Shown piece by piece: positions 1 to 10,149 of a DNA stretch of 64,000 bases (its first letter is position 1; every line of letters begins with the position of its first letter). Position numbers and translations under genes: made by a program. The notes under the pieces are model-generated. The model saw only the letters and a program-made list of their open reading frames with translations, searched no databases and had not been told where the DNA came from. Source of the stretch: Areca catechu (taxonomy: Eukaryota > Streptophyta > Magnoliopsida > Arecales > Arecaceae); assembly GCA_021397845.1 (NCBI GenBank), contig CM038040.1, forward strand, positions 65,313,466 through 65,377,465, written 5' to 3'.

Positions 1-282
1 AGAAGCATCCTACTGCAATCCCAGAAGGAAACAATTCCCATTGAAGATGCTCCTGAACATATCATCAAGGAGTCACTTGACATTCCTGCTCCTATTCCTT
101 CATCTGATCCACCCAAACCTGTTAGGACTAAGAAGAAACCCAAAACCAAGAAGACTAAAGTTCTTAGAGCCCCTGTTATAACCAGGTTTGGGGATTTAAG
201 GTTTAAACCTCTGAAAACTAAGACTTCTAATAAAGTTATAGAGGTAGGCACCTCTTCTTCAACTGAGGAAGAAGAAGAATAG
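1..282 (+). CDS. C-terminal tail of the post-pol ORF of copia-A (partial, 5' end outside window)
   Basis: An open frame with no start in the window runs from base 1 to a TAG at 280-282 (93 codons). It is rich in Pro, Lys and Thr (KTKKTKV-type basic stretch around residue 50) and ends in a Ser-Thr-Glu run, SSSTEEEEE. It sits upstream of the 3' untranslated region and LTR of copia-A. SIRE-type copia elements often carry an extra, so-called env-like frame between pol and the 3' LTR, and the position fits. The composition shows no recognisable domain, so the assignment rests on position. It could also be the tail of an unrelated captured frame. Confidence 0.5.
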   Translation, partial: RSILLQSQKETIPIEDAPEHIIKESLDIPAPIPSSDPPKPVRTKKKPKTKKTKVLRAPVITRFGDLRFKPLKTKTSNKVIEVGTSSSTEEEEE

Positions 283-1043
283 TTTATTTGGTTAGTCTTT
301 TGGGTGTAGTTCTGATTTTGTTAATGTTCTACATGTTATCTTTTACATTTGCAATGTACTTTCTTTCATACTTTGTATGCCAAACTTATCAATGAAATGA
401 AAGTTTCTTTAGCAATTTCATTTGTTGTAATATACAATGTTTTGATACAACTATGATGAAATTTTAATTAGAATTTCAAATTTGAGAATGTGAAATTATC
501 TCAAACAAATATTAAAAACTTTCTCAATCTATTTTAAAATCTGAGCTTTATTTGAAACCACCTTTTTGATTGACTGACAAAAAGTGGGAGAAATATGAAA
601 AATGTGAAGAACAAAAAAATGGGAGAAATATGAAAAATGTGAGAAATAGGAAATCTCCTACCAACTATTCTTAAAGTGCATAAAAAGAATGAAAAAGGGA
701 GAGCACAAAAATGATAGTATTCAAAAAGACTTAATGCTTAAATTGCTTTAAAACCTAGAGAAAGGGGGAGATTCTCTTAAAATAATTTTGCTCTAATTGA
801 TATTCAAATTAATTTAAATGCTCTGATTGCTTTTGTCAATTTTTTAAATTCCCTGATACTCCATGTTTTGTGCTAATTATAACATTATGAAGCATGAAAA
901 GTTTAGCACTTTGATATCATCTCTTGAGCTCTGATACTTATTTACCAATTCAATTAGCTCTGATACATGTGAATAATTAATTTTCAAATACTTTCATACA
1001 TATAAAATGTAAAGAATTTTCATGCCTAGTTTTTTTCATCATC
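283..1043 (+). other. 3' untranslated region of copia-A, no gene
   Basis: AT-rich sequence between the late ORF stop and the polypurine tract. It contains a short direct repeat (GGGAGAAATATGAAAAATGT near 589 and 619) and secondary purine-rich tracts such as AGAAAGGGGGAGATT near 759-773 that look like spare polypurine tracts. No coding frame was seen. Confidence 0.6.
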
Positions 1044-1057
1044 AAAAAGGGGGAGAT
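1044..1057 (+). other. Polypurine tract of copia-A
   Basis: AAAAAGGGGGAGAT lies immediately before the TGTTG start of the LTR. This is the plus-strand DNA primer site of copia elements. A near-identical tract precedes copia-C at about 47391-47404. Confidence 0.85.
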
Positions 1058-2806
1058 TGTTGACCCCATAAGTGATTTTGATGATAACTAAACATTGGAG
1101 CATGTATATTTATTTCTGACAACTCTTCAAGTGTTTTACAAGTTTTTGTAGGATGGATTAAATGTTTAAACTTCAACTCCTACACCTTTGTTTCCTTGTT
1201 TGAGTTGTGTTGTAATTGTTTTTGTAAAGAAGAACCTAATGAAATAGCTAAGAAAAAATCATGTGAAAAGGGTTACTTCTGTGTGTGTGCATCTTGAAAT
1301 TAGTTTTGAGTTGGTATGCTTGAAAATATAAAGAGTTGGTAAGAGTTTTTCTTTAAGTTCAAATGTAAAAATCCTGAAGAAGATTCTCGAGCTAACCCAA
1401 CTTGTTGAAGAGCCGACTCCGCTTACTAGCACGTAGCAAGGATTCTGGAACGCAGCAATCCGAGCTGACTCGAATGTAACCGAGCCAACTCTAATAAATT
1501 CGAGTCGACTTGAATCAGTCCGAGCTGACTCCTCCAAAGTCCCATTTCTGAAGATTTCTAAGAACAGCCAGGTGAGCCAACCCGAACCCAAAAGAGCTGA
1601 CTCTGCCAGACCTAATTTTAAAGACCTGAGAAAGTGAGCCAACCCGAACTGCATCAAGCCGACTCTTCCAGAGTGAGGTTTTTCGAACCTGAGAAGAAGA
1701 GCCGACCCAAGCTAAAAAGAGCTGACTCCTCGAGTTCAAGTTTTTCAAAGATTCAAGTTCGAGCCGACCCGAGCTATCAAGAGCCGACTCGTCCAGAGTG
1801 ATATTTTATGCCTTGAGACAAAGAGCCGACTGTACTGAAGATTTGGCGACTTGACCTATTGACTCGAAGGATCCGAGCTGACTCAAAGGAATCCGAGCTG
1901 ACTCGAACATCGTTTCCAGGTATCTAATGGCTAGTTCCAAAATTTATTTTTGAATGCCAAAAAGTGCTCAAACGGTCACAAGTTACATCCCAACGGTCAA
2001 AAACATCTCTAACTACCTTGGAGTGATGGAAGACCTTATATTTGAAGGATTTGAACATCCAAAAGAGATTTTCAAGATAAGTTTTTGAAAAGTTCTTCAA
2101 AGTTAAGAGAGCTTCATTGAATATTCTATCTACCAACAGTAAAAGAGCACAAGAGCATTCAAGCTAGTCTTCAAGTCTTCACCAACTCTGATGTGAAGCT
2201 TGAAGCAACTTTTGAAGAAGCCACTGAAGTAATTAAAGCCTATTCAAGTGCATTCAAGTGGACTTACATCAAGCTGCACTGGCAACTATCTGATAAATTG
2301 AGTTGGTCATTTTTGTTGCATTTATTTCAATTCAATTTTTGAATTGTTGGGTTATTGGTGAGCCTGGTTGAAAAACTAAATAGATTCTTGGTGAGCCTTC
2401 ATAAAAATCAAGTGTTGGATTCTTGGTAATCTTGATAAAACCAAGTTAGGTTTCTTTGGTGAGCCTGTTAAAACCAAAGGGTGTTGGATTTTCTTTGGTG
2501 ATCCCATAAAACCAAAGTGTAGAGGTTTTGGATTGTGATCCTGTAGAACAATCCTATCGTATTCAGGTGTGAATATAGTAGAAATTCCAAGTGGTATCTT
2601 GGGTAGTGGACGTAGGAGTTGGGTTGCTCCGAACCACTATAAATTTGGTGAGTTTGTGTTGTGCCTCTTTACTCCTTTTAGCTTCTGCAATTTATAACTC
2701 TGTCACAACACCTAACACCTTCTAAGGGATTTTTAATTGCACATTACTTGCTTTAAATTTTTAAATTCTCAATTCACCCCCTTCTTGGGTAGCCACCTGG
2801 GCAACA
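1058..2806 (+). repeat. Copia-A 3' LTR (1749 bp)
   Basis: Bounded by TGTTG and CAACA and preceded by a polypurine tract. Its 5' third carries a periodic box array (1389-1904). Near 2606-2650 it has a box shared with the LTRs of copia-C and copia-D: a TGGACGTAGG-like motif, a short stem-loop, then CCGAACCACTATAAAT. The CACTATAAAT part is the best TATA candidate but lies late in the LTR, so it could instead mark the R region. Minus-strand frames in the array are by-products of the repeats and are not annotated. Confidence 0.9.
1389..1904 (+). repeat. Array of 10-bp GAGCCGACTC-type boxes at 20-bp pitch in the copia-A LTR
   Basis: Boxes start at 1389, 1410, 1462, 1482, 1502, 1522, 1574, 1594, 1636, 1656, 1699, 1719, 1761, 1781, 1823, 1843 (weak), 1875 and 1895. 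Within pairs the interval is 20 (once 21). The pairs at 1574, 1636, 1699, 1761 and 1823 repeat every 62-63 bp. Variants are mostly GAGCTGACTC and GAGCCAACTC/CC, the two expected deamination products of the central CpG. The intact form contains GCCGAC, matching the plant DRE/CRT core RCCGAC. Confidence 0.85.
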
Positions 2807-3519
2807 AACTAACATTAGACAAAGCAAAATTACTTGCCTTAAACTCATCAAACCATATATCTTTTACACCGTGCGGTATTTTTTTTTATGATATCCATGG
2901 CTCATCAAAATGGCTCCTCATTATTTCTATAATGGCATTGGCAGCTGGATGAGATGGTAAAAACCTACAAAGTACAAGTAAGTCAATCAAGAAATCTAAT
3001 ACATAATATATATTTTAACAATTATCATAAGGCTAAAATTTTATATTACTATTACCCCTCTCCATCAAGGATCGGTACAGCCCTGCCATCGCTGGTCTAT
3101 GAGCCTCGTGCATTGTGAGAACTACTAGGCTTAGGATTAACTAGCAATACATGAGGAGATAATGAAGGAACAACGCCGGTTGATGAATGAGGAGATGATG
3201 AATGAATAGTAGTGGATCCTGACTGAGGAGATGATGAATGGACTATAGGAGATGTAGCACAAGTAGGGGGTGGTATATCATATATGATAGGTGCTGGAGC
3301 ATGTATAGGAGGTCCTGAGTATAATGGAGGTGAAAAAGTGGCTCCTGGTGAACATACCATAGTAGTAGTATGTGGGGGACTAAGCAATGGATGCGCAGGA
3401 ATGGTGGAAGATGCAGGTGGGATAGTGGATGATGAGAATGGGATAGCAGTAGAAAGACGATAATTCCTACCACAACCCCTACTAGATGATGCAGAAGTAT
3501 TTCCGGACTGATCTGCCAT
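2807..3519 (-). pseudogene. Second CACTA gene (plant transposase, Ptta/En-Spm type), truncated
   Basis: The minus-strand start at 3519 gives MADQSGNTSASSSRGCGR followed by a Ser/Pro/His-rich stretch to a stop at 3097, typical of the N-terminal half of the second En/Spm gene. Further left (about 2960-2810) the same strand encodes EIMRSHFDEPWIS, a stop, then KKIPHGVKDIWFDEF, which resembles the conserved core of the plant Ptta/En-Spm transposase family (PF03004). The gap between them probably holds an intron. The gene then ends abruptly at the copia-A LTR. In CACTA elements this product binds subterminal repeats; here it is truncated and carries a stop. Confidence 0.65.
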
Positions 3520-3622
3520 CTACAAAAAAATATAAAGAATGTAAGTCAACTTTATGAATAATATAATAAAGCATTTAAATAATGATCGTATATACAGAAG
3601 TAGGGGTCTGCTTATACGACTT

Positions 3623-6600
3623 CTATTCATCATCAGAAGAACTTCCATATTGGTCATGCTCGGTGTCATCCTCTTGGCTAGAATCAAACTCATCATACTC
3701 TTCTTCATCTTCCTCATCTATGTTCAAATTCATATTGATGATTCCATCAACTTCCTCAAAAGTACAGTCATTGTCTACCAAAATTCATATCTTTAGATGC
3801 ATTATCATTCGGTACACTATTCACATGGGATATTGTATCCTCTTGGTAAGAAACCTCAATTGCATATCGATCATCCACAGTATATCTTGGTCTAGTCATA
3901 ATAACAACCCACCAATGTTGCTTGTCTCCTAACTTTTCAGGATATGGCAAATTATATACCTGAATCACTTTTTGTGCAACTATAAAAGGATCGTATCTTG
4001 ATACCTCCTATTATGCCGGATTTCAACAATCCCGTAATCTTTATGCACTTTCATACCATGATTCAACACCGTATCAAACCATTCACAATTAAATAACACT
4101 ACTTGTTTCATTAGATAGCCAGGATATTCTAATTGAATTATTTTCTTGATGATGCCATAGTAATAAAATTGGTCTGCAGCTTGTTCGAAATCTTTGATGC
4201 ACACTCCACTATTAATTATTTTTTTATAGCAACTCCATTCATCTGTTGAAACTTATAATGGTTGACAAAATATGTCTGCCATGTAAGAACCTTTCTTTTT
4301 GGACCCCATGCCAAATCATGGAAATATTGATTGTTTACCTGACTCTGTAGATTATGAACCTACACATGATATAAAGAAAAAGCATGAATGCCAATAAGCA
4401 TCGATATAACATAATTCAATAAACAAACATGACGTTCCAAAAAAAGAACTTACATAAAACTTAAACCAATATGGAAACTCAGATGCAATCCTAAAATTAA
4501 TGTCTGTGGTGCTTATATTTGGTGTTGAAAGTCATAATTGCTCGCTAAAAATTCTGAAACCAAGATATATTCAGAGTTAGTATTTCAATAATCGATATAT
4601 GGTTTGAATAATTTTGTATCAATGATTATTTAACCTTACTCGATAAATGGTTGAACCTCTTCACAGTTAAGTAATATATGTAAATGTGCAGCAGCTAATT
4701 CCCTATCATTCAGATATTGACTTTGACATCTACCAGAAGATCGGCTAGGTTTATTAAATATTGACATAGTATGTTCACGTGTCATATCCTGGCCTACAAT
4801 ATCATTTCTTCCAATTCTATTTCTTGATGACTGCACATGTGGTTCAACATAATATGAATAAAAAGAAGTTGTCTCTTGACATAAATATGCCTCGCATATG
4901 GATCCTTCAACACGAGCTTTGTTCTTGATCATCCATTTTATTTTATTAAGGAACCTACATCATTCAAGCATTAAAATATGGTACATGTTACGTACTGGAT
5001 AGAAATTTAATGCAGAAGAATAGGTTTGTTAAATTGAAGTTAGTAATATCTACCTCTCAAATAGGTACATCCAACGATATTGAACTGGGCCACCAACTAT
5101 TGCTTCATATGGTAAATGAATAGGTAAGTGCTCCATTGAGTCAAAAAAATCGGGTGAAAAAATCTGTTCCAATTTTCATATAATCAAAGCAATATTCTGT
5201 TCCATTTGCAACAAGTCATCGATCCATAATATTGTTGAGCACAAATCTTTAAGAAACCTACTTAGCTCTGCTATAGGCTTCCAAACTTGATCCGGTAGAG
5301 CAATAAATACAACTGGAAACAAACGCTCAAAAAAGACATGGCTATCATGACTTTTTATTCCAATTAATTTTTCCTCATTCATATTAACACATCTACTTAA
5401 ATTGGACGCATAACCATCAGGCATTTTTAACTCCATCTATTTAAATACACCTCTTTTCTGCTCTAGGTTTAAAGAATATGTTGCTTTTGGTTTCAATAAA
5501 TTTTCGTTAGCCAACTCTTGTAACTCAAGTTCCCTATGCTTGCAGATTCCTTTAGATCCATTCGTGCTTTGATGTTGTCTTTGGTTTTGCCTTTGATATC
5601 CATTACCATATTAAAAATATTATCAAAAATACTTTTTTCAATGTGCATCACATCCAGATTGTGTCTGATCAAATTAGTTTTCCAATATGGTAAGTTTTAA
5701 ATAATGCTCTGTTTTAACCAATTATGTGTAATTCCATATCCTTCAATTCTGCATAAACCCTACTCGATTACCTTTAGAATAGAAGATACAACTTTCCATA
5801 TTTCTTCTCCAGTCAACCTTCGTGGAGGTTGATCTTTTTCAATCCATTTTTTGTATAATGCATCCTTATTTATTCTTAGTACATGATCAATAGGCAGAAA
5901 TTGTTGATGGCAATCAAACCAAGAATTCTTTCGACCATGTTTCAAAGTGAATGCCTTTGATCAGTCCATACAATACGGACACGCTAATTTCCCAGTTGTA
6001 CTCCATCCAAACAGCATTCCATATGTAGGAAAGTCATTGATGGTCCACATCAATGCAGCCCTCATCATAAAATTTTGTTTTTTTGCAATATCATATGTTA
6101 GGACACCCTCCTCCCACAAATATTTCAACTCATCTATCAAAGGCTATATATACACATCTATCCTGCTCTTTAAATTATATGGACCCAGAATAATTATTGT
6201 CAAGAACATTTAAGGAATGGTCATGCACAATTCAGGTGGCAGAGTGTAGGGAATAACAATTACTGGCCAGCAAGAATATAGGACTGATGATTGACTGTAA
6301 GGAGTAAAACCATCAGCACATAGCCCTAGCTTGATATTGCGTGGTTTAGCTAGAAAATCAGAATAGCATCGGTCACAATGTTTCTAGGCTTCTCCATCTG
6401 ATGGATGACACAATATCCCTGGCTCACGCCTGTTCTCATAATGCCATGTCATGTGTGGTGCAGAACTCATTGAAGTATACAATCTTTTTAATCTAGGAAT
6501 TAGAGGTAAACAATGCATTCTCTTCATCGGCACCTCTTTATGTTGACTGTCTACATGGGACCGAGGTTTATATCTACCAGCATCGCAAACTTTGCATTGT

Positions 6601-7321
6601 TTATCTTCAGATTGTTCACCATAATACAGCATTCAACCATTAATACAACAATCTATCTTCATAGCAGTAAGCCCAAGTTTGGACACCAACTTTTTTGTCC
6701 TATAAAAATCCTGAGGTACAGTATTATCGGTTGGAAGTGTCTCTTTCATAAGACCTGCTATTTGATCAAAAGATCGTTACGAAATATTACCTTCAGATTT
6801 GATGCTAAGCAACCGTACAGCTACTAATAACTTAGAATGATCAGTACATCTCGGTCATAATGGTTTTTAGACTGAATGCAACAAGTCATAGAATTTTTAA
6901 TCATCCAAATTCGGTGTCTCCTCTACATTAGACGAATGGTCAAGTACAAACTCTATTCCAAAGGTATCGAATATTATACATCGATATGTGTTCTGTGAAT
7001 CATTATCCATTTGTGCAATAGCAAGATTATTTGCATGCAAATCAGGTACCCCACCCACACGAGGATCACTCTCTCCATGAGATATCCAATACCAGTGATT
7101 AGGTACAAATCCTATTTTGTAAAGATGAAGCTTCACTTCATCAGTAGTTAAGTATCTTTGATTTTTGTACTTGCAACAAGGATATCTGAATTTTCCTTCA
7201 CTTTGAAAGTAAGGTTGCTGATGCCCAAAGAGTATAAAATCTTCCATGCCTTTTAAAAATTCTTCGATATATCACTTTCGACCAGGTAAAAGTCTATTAT
7301 ACATCCAATTATGAAGGTGAA
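3623..7321 (-). pseudogene. TNP2-type CACTA transposase, decayed
   Basis: Domains in protein order on the minus strand: Transposase-associated N-terminus (about 7321-7080; WMYNRLLPGRK, an in-frame TGA, YIEEFLKGMEDFILFG, then KFRYPCCKYKNQRYLTTDEV); TNP2 core (about 6880-5440; EVPMKRMHCLPLIPRLKRLY and KKWIEKDQPPRRLTGEEIW); DUF4218 (about 5436-4640; MPDGYASNLSRCVNMNE, IGIKSHDSHVFFERLFPV, EHLPIHLPYEAIVGGPVQYR); DUF4216 (4204-3768; VVLFNCEWFDTVLNHGMKVH); acidic tail ending SSSDDE at TAG 3623-3625. This is the catalytic transposase of En/Spm elements, acting in the nucleus on the element ends. Stops and frameshifts between blocks, plus likely introns, make it inactive. Family assignment is firm; exon borders are not resolved. 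Confidence 0.85.
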
Positions 7322-7560
7322 AGATATCCATATTCTGTAGCATATCAAAATATGATGATACAGAAAATTATCTTTTCTTGTAAATATTGATACAAATTAT
7401 AATGTGAAAAATCAAATGAGGCTAGACTAAGCATTGTTAAAGAAGATGGTTGCATAAAAAATATAATCATACAATGGTAGAATGTCTATATAGCATAGGT
7501 AATTGGGTTCACTAACACTAGATTTTAGCTTCTAACACCAAAGAAATCAGCTCTTGTCAG
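7322..7560. other. Short gap between TNP2 start and captured exon
   Basis: AT-rich sequence with no gene. CACTAACACTA at 7510-7520 looks like a CACTA terminus but lacks the longer terminal repeat. The last bases, CTCTTGTCAG before 7561, resemble an intron 3' end (pyrimidine-rich, CAG) for the exon that follows. Confidence 0.4.
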
Positions 7561-7757
7561 GTTCCCACAAGACTGTGATCATGAAAGGCATTGTGGAAAA
7601 AGGTTTAGAGGAACTTCTCAGAACAGCAAGGAATTACCAGAGAGAAGACACTGTCCCTGGGGAGAGCCCCCTCATTGTCTATACCAGCAATGGGATAAAA
7701 TCAGAGGAGATCATGAAGGCACTCAAAGAAGCATCCAAAGCTGCTTCTGGAATGTGA
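7561..7757 (+). pseudogene. Captured terminal exon of an unidentified host gene
   Basis: A clean frame on the plus strand, opposite to the transposase, follows a splice-acceptor-like CTTGTCAG. It begins GSHKTVIMKGIVEKGLEELL and ends SEEIMKALKEASKAASGM before TGA at 7755-7757. The composition is that of an ordinary conserved soluble protein (charged helices, few stops), unlike the transposon genes. About 200 bases of AT-rich sequence resembling a 3' untranslated region follow. No ATG-led complete gene is present: upstream exons are missing. I do not recognise the gene. Lying between the TNP2 start and the right terminus of CACTA-1, it is best read as a captured fragment; a host gene interrupted by the transposon is the alternative. 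Confidence 0.55.
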
Positions 7758-8410
7758 TTGACTGGGATAGATTATTATCTTAAGTATATGTTTTGTTTTC
7801 TTCCTACGATCTGTTTATTTCCTGATTGCAAAAAGATAATATGTAGGTAGCTTTAAGACATTACCATATCTTATTATCTTGATGGAATGCAATATAATAC
7901 ACTCATTTTCTATTCTGACATCTTCATAGCTACTAGAATGGAAAGTGCTCCAAGCATTTAACGTCTACCCAGACCTAATCTTTTTTTTTAAAATTTTAAT
8001 CTTTATAAGAATTTTTTCCAAAGGTTTTAAAGATCTAGGAGTTGGTATTATTTGAATATTATTCATGATATAAACTAAATTAAACTGTAATTTATTTTTC
8101 TTTGAAAGCAAGTTCTTCTAAGGTCCCCTACGATTATCTTTCATGAGTTAAACCTATCATTAACCACATTGGAATCAGTTCAACATTAGCAAAAAGTTGC
8201 AAACAATCAAATCATCATGAAATCTTCATCAGAAAACAATACAAGCAAATTTAAATGTGGAACAATAAGTTGCAATAAATACACTAGTATAAGAGGACTA
8301 GTGAACTGCATCCAAACACTAAAAATCCTACATGCCATGGATATACAGATTAACCAATTCATGAGAAAAAAGGCATGTTATAATTATGCATATACATGCA
8401 TTGTGTGTTA
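7758..8410. other. AT-rich tail after the captured exon, no gene
   Basis: Probably 3' untranslated and downstream sequence captured with the exon. It contains T-runs near 7980 but no convincing polyadenylation signal or coding frame. Confidence 0.4.
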
Positions 8411-8571
8411 GGACAGCCTAGTGCACAAGGCTCCTGCCATTGCCGGGTTGGTCTAGGGAGGGTTAGATATACATAGCCTTATCCATATACCAAGAGATTA
8501 TTTCCATGTTTTAAATCCATGACACCCAGGTCACAATGGAGCAACCTAAGCGTTGCACCAAGGCTCACCCC
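8411..8571 (-). mobile_element. Au-type SINE, minus strand
   Basis: On the minus strand the sequence starts GGGGTGAGCCTTGGTGCAAC (A-box region of a tRNA-derived RNA polymerase III promoter), continues with GGTTGCTCCATTGTGACC, a degraded B-box region, AAGGCTATGTATATCTAACC, and ends GCACTAGGCTGTCC. This order matches my memory of the angiosperm Au SINE consensus. Length about 161 bp, close to full length. B-box decay (GGTTCGAATC-like reduced to ATGGATTTAAAA) suggests it is no longer transcribed. It lies inside CACTA-1. Confidence 0.8.
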
Positions 8572-9600
8572 AAAAGAATAGAACTACAATCAAAAATATA
8601 CAAAGCATTAGAACCATGAACAAGGTCACCTAGATCCATGGCCCAAAAGATAGTCCCATAACTAGAACAAAGTATAACCATATAGATAGATAGATGATAG
8701 ATTATGTTCAAGTTTTACCCGATGATTCACCAAAAAAGTCCCATAAAATAGAAGGTCAATATGAGACTAGCAGGTCCATATCTCCAAGAGGCCTCAACTC
8801 CAGGCTTATGGAGATAAGGTTAATTGAGAAAATAATAAGAAGAGGGGAGGAAGGGAGGGAGGGAGATAGAGGAGTACAAGAAGAGGAGAACAGTAGCAAT
8901 GATTTAAGACCTGGTTCATTGTATATCTAAGTGTTGAAATAACTAGATCAACTATCAATCTTAGATAATGTGGCATTGTAGCAACATCATATATACGATC
9001 TTATAAGAAAGCAGATTAGAAGTTGAGATCAACAGAAAGTAAGTCACTATAATCATAATGAGGAACCAATCAATGAGTTGAAAGCATCTAAATTGGTCGA
9101 TATCAGTAAGAAGTTTAAAATAGAGATAATAAGGAAAACATTCATGAAAACCAGAAAGCTCAAAAATGTAGCTGATAAAGCATTGTGTTAGCGTTGATAC
9201 AATATGGATAAACAACACTCCGACCTATGTACCAAAAAAAAAACAACACTCCAACCTCAAATCATGATGCTGGCTGAAAGTTAAAACGACAATGACTGTA
9301 GCAAAGACCCATAATATGAATCTCATCAAATAGCTGGTTAACTATCAGCAAGCATCATGATCTCTTGCATGTGTCTTTAGCTTATTCACCTTTCCGGCTG
9401 TCATAACCAAAATCCAAACTATTTCTTTAGTAAATACAACTACCATAAGCTACTCTCAGATTCTGGTCTCATGGCATGCTTTTAGCAGGGTTATAGAAAT
9501 ATTAGTCCTCTAAGACACGTACCAAAAGACCACAAAAGGATTAAATAGTGTTGGAGTTTATTGGGAAATTTCCATAACATTTGCAATGGTTTGCAAGGTA
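8572..9600. other. Non-coding interior of CACTA-1
   Basis: No gene seen. It includes a short GATA-type microsatellite (about 8681-8695) and a purine-rich stretch at 8838-8890. The sequence is neither transposase nor subterminal repeat, so it may be further captured host DNA. Confidence 0.4.
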
Positions 9601-9635
9601 TAACCGGCGGTTCTCAGATGGTGCGGTAGGTGGCG

Positions 9636-9857
9636 GGGCTCGGAGCTGAGGAAGGAGAACCGGTGGGGTAGGTGGTACCCGGAGTCGGCAGGGCTCGGAG
9701 CTGAGGAATGGAGAGCCAGTGGGGTAGGCGATACCCGGCGGCCGGCGGGGCTCGGAGCTAAGGAAGGGAGAGCCGGTAGGATAGGCGGTACCCGGAGCCG
9801 GCGGGGCTCGAAGCTGATGAAGGGAGAGCCGGAGGGGTAGGCGGTACCGCAGTAGGC
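9636..9857. repeat. GC-rich tandem repeat, about 56 bp x 4
   Basis: Four imperfect copies of a unit beginning GGGCTCGGAGCTGAGGAAGG and containing GGTGGGGTAGGCGGTACCC. The copies start near 9636, 9692, 9747 and 9803. They lie in a GC-rich island (about 9600-10100) inside otherwise AT-rich DNA. Long frames on both strands here are caused by the repetition. Confidence 0.8.
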
Positions 9858-10100
9858 CGATGTCGGAGGGGTCTATCGAGGGGTCCACTGTCGATGGGGA
9901 GGGAGGCATCAGCCATCGAGGGGTCCGCCGTCGAGGTGGGGGGGAGGCGTTGGCCATCGAGGAGAGTGAGGCTTCGGTCGTCGAGGGAGGCATTCGGTGT
10001 CGGCCATCGAGGGAGGTGTTCGGCATCGGCCATCGAGGGAGGCGTCCGGCGTTGACCGTCAAGGGAGATTTGGCCTTTGGGGAATCGGTGGAAGGGAAAA
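9858..10100. repeat. GC-rich minisatellite with CGGCCATCGAGGGAGGCG-type units
   Basis: Repeated CCATCGAGG boxes spaced about 25-45 bases (for example near 9913, 9952, 10005 and 10029). It is a continuation of the GC-rich island next to the CACTA-1 subterminal region. No protein domain was recognised in any frame. Confidence 0.6.
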
Positions 10101-10149
10101 CGAGAAAAAAAGGGGCTAGGGCATCAATGGAAAATTAAGAAAATTTTTA

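Larger units (their letters stand above)
1..2806 (+). mobile_element. Copia-A: 3' part of a SIRE-like Ty1/copia LTR retrotransposon
   Basis: Only the 3' end of the element is inside the window: the tail of a late open frame (to 282), about 775 bases of AT-rich untranslated sequence, a polypurine tract and one complete LTR. The LTR starts TGTTGACCCC and ends GGGCAACA, giving TGTTG/CAACA ends. Copia elements of the SIRE/Maximus type have this long 3' region and an A5G5 polypurine tract. The right flank (2807 on) reads as CACTA-1 second-gene sequence, so this copy inserted into CACTA-1. The 5' half lies upstream of the window, so target duplications cannot be compared. Confidence 0.85.

Noticed and set aside
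1259..1748. Minus-strand frames in the copia-A LTR
   Set aside because: By-products of the periodic box array; LTRs are not expected to code and no motif is present.
7508..7522. CACTAACACTA as a left CACTA terminus
   Set aside because: No longer terminal repeat matching CACTACAAGAAAA and no subterminal boxes beside it.
8694..8930. 78-codon plus-strand frame
   Set aside because: Overlaps a microsatellite and purine-rich stretch; no domain.
9541..10062. 173-codon minus-strand Pro/Ser-rich frame
   Set aside because: Lies in the GC-rich tandem repeats; no domain and opposing frames are similarly open.
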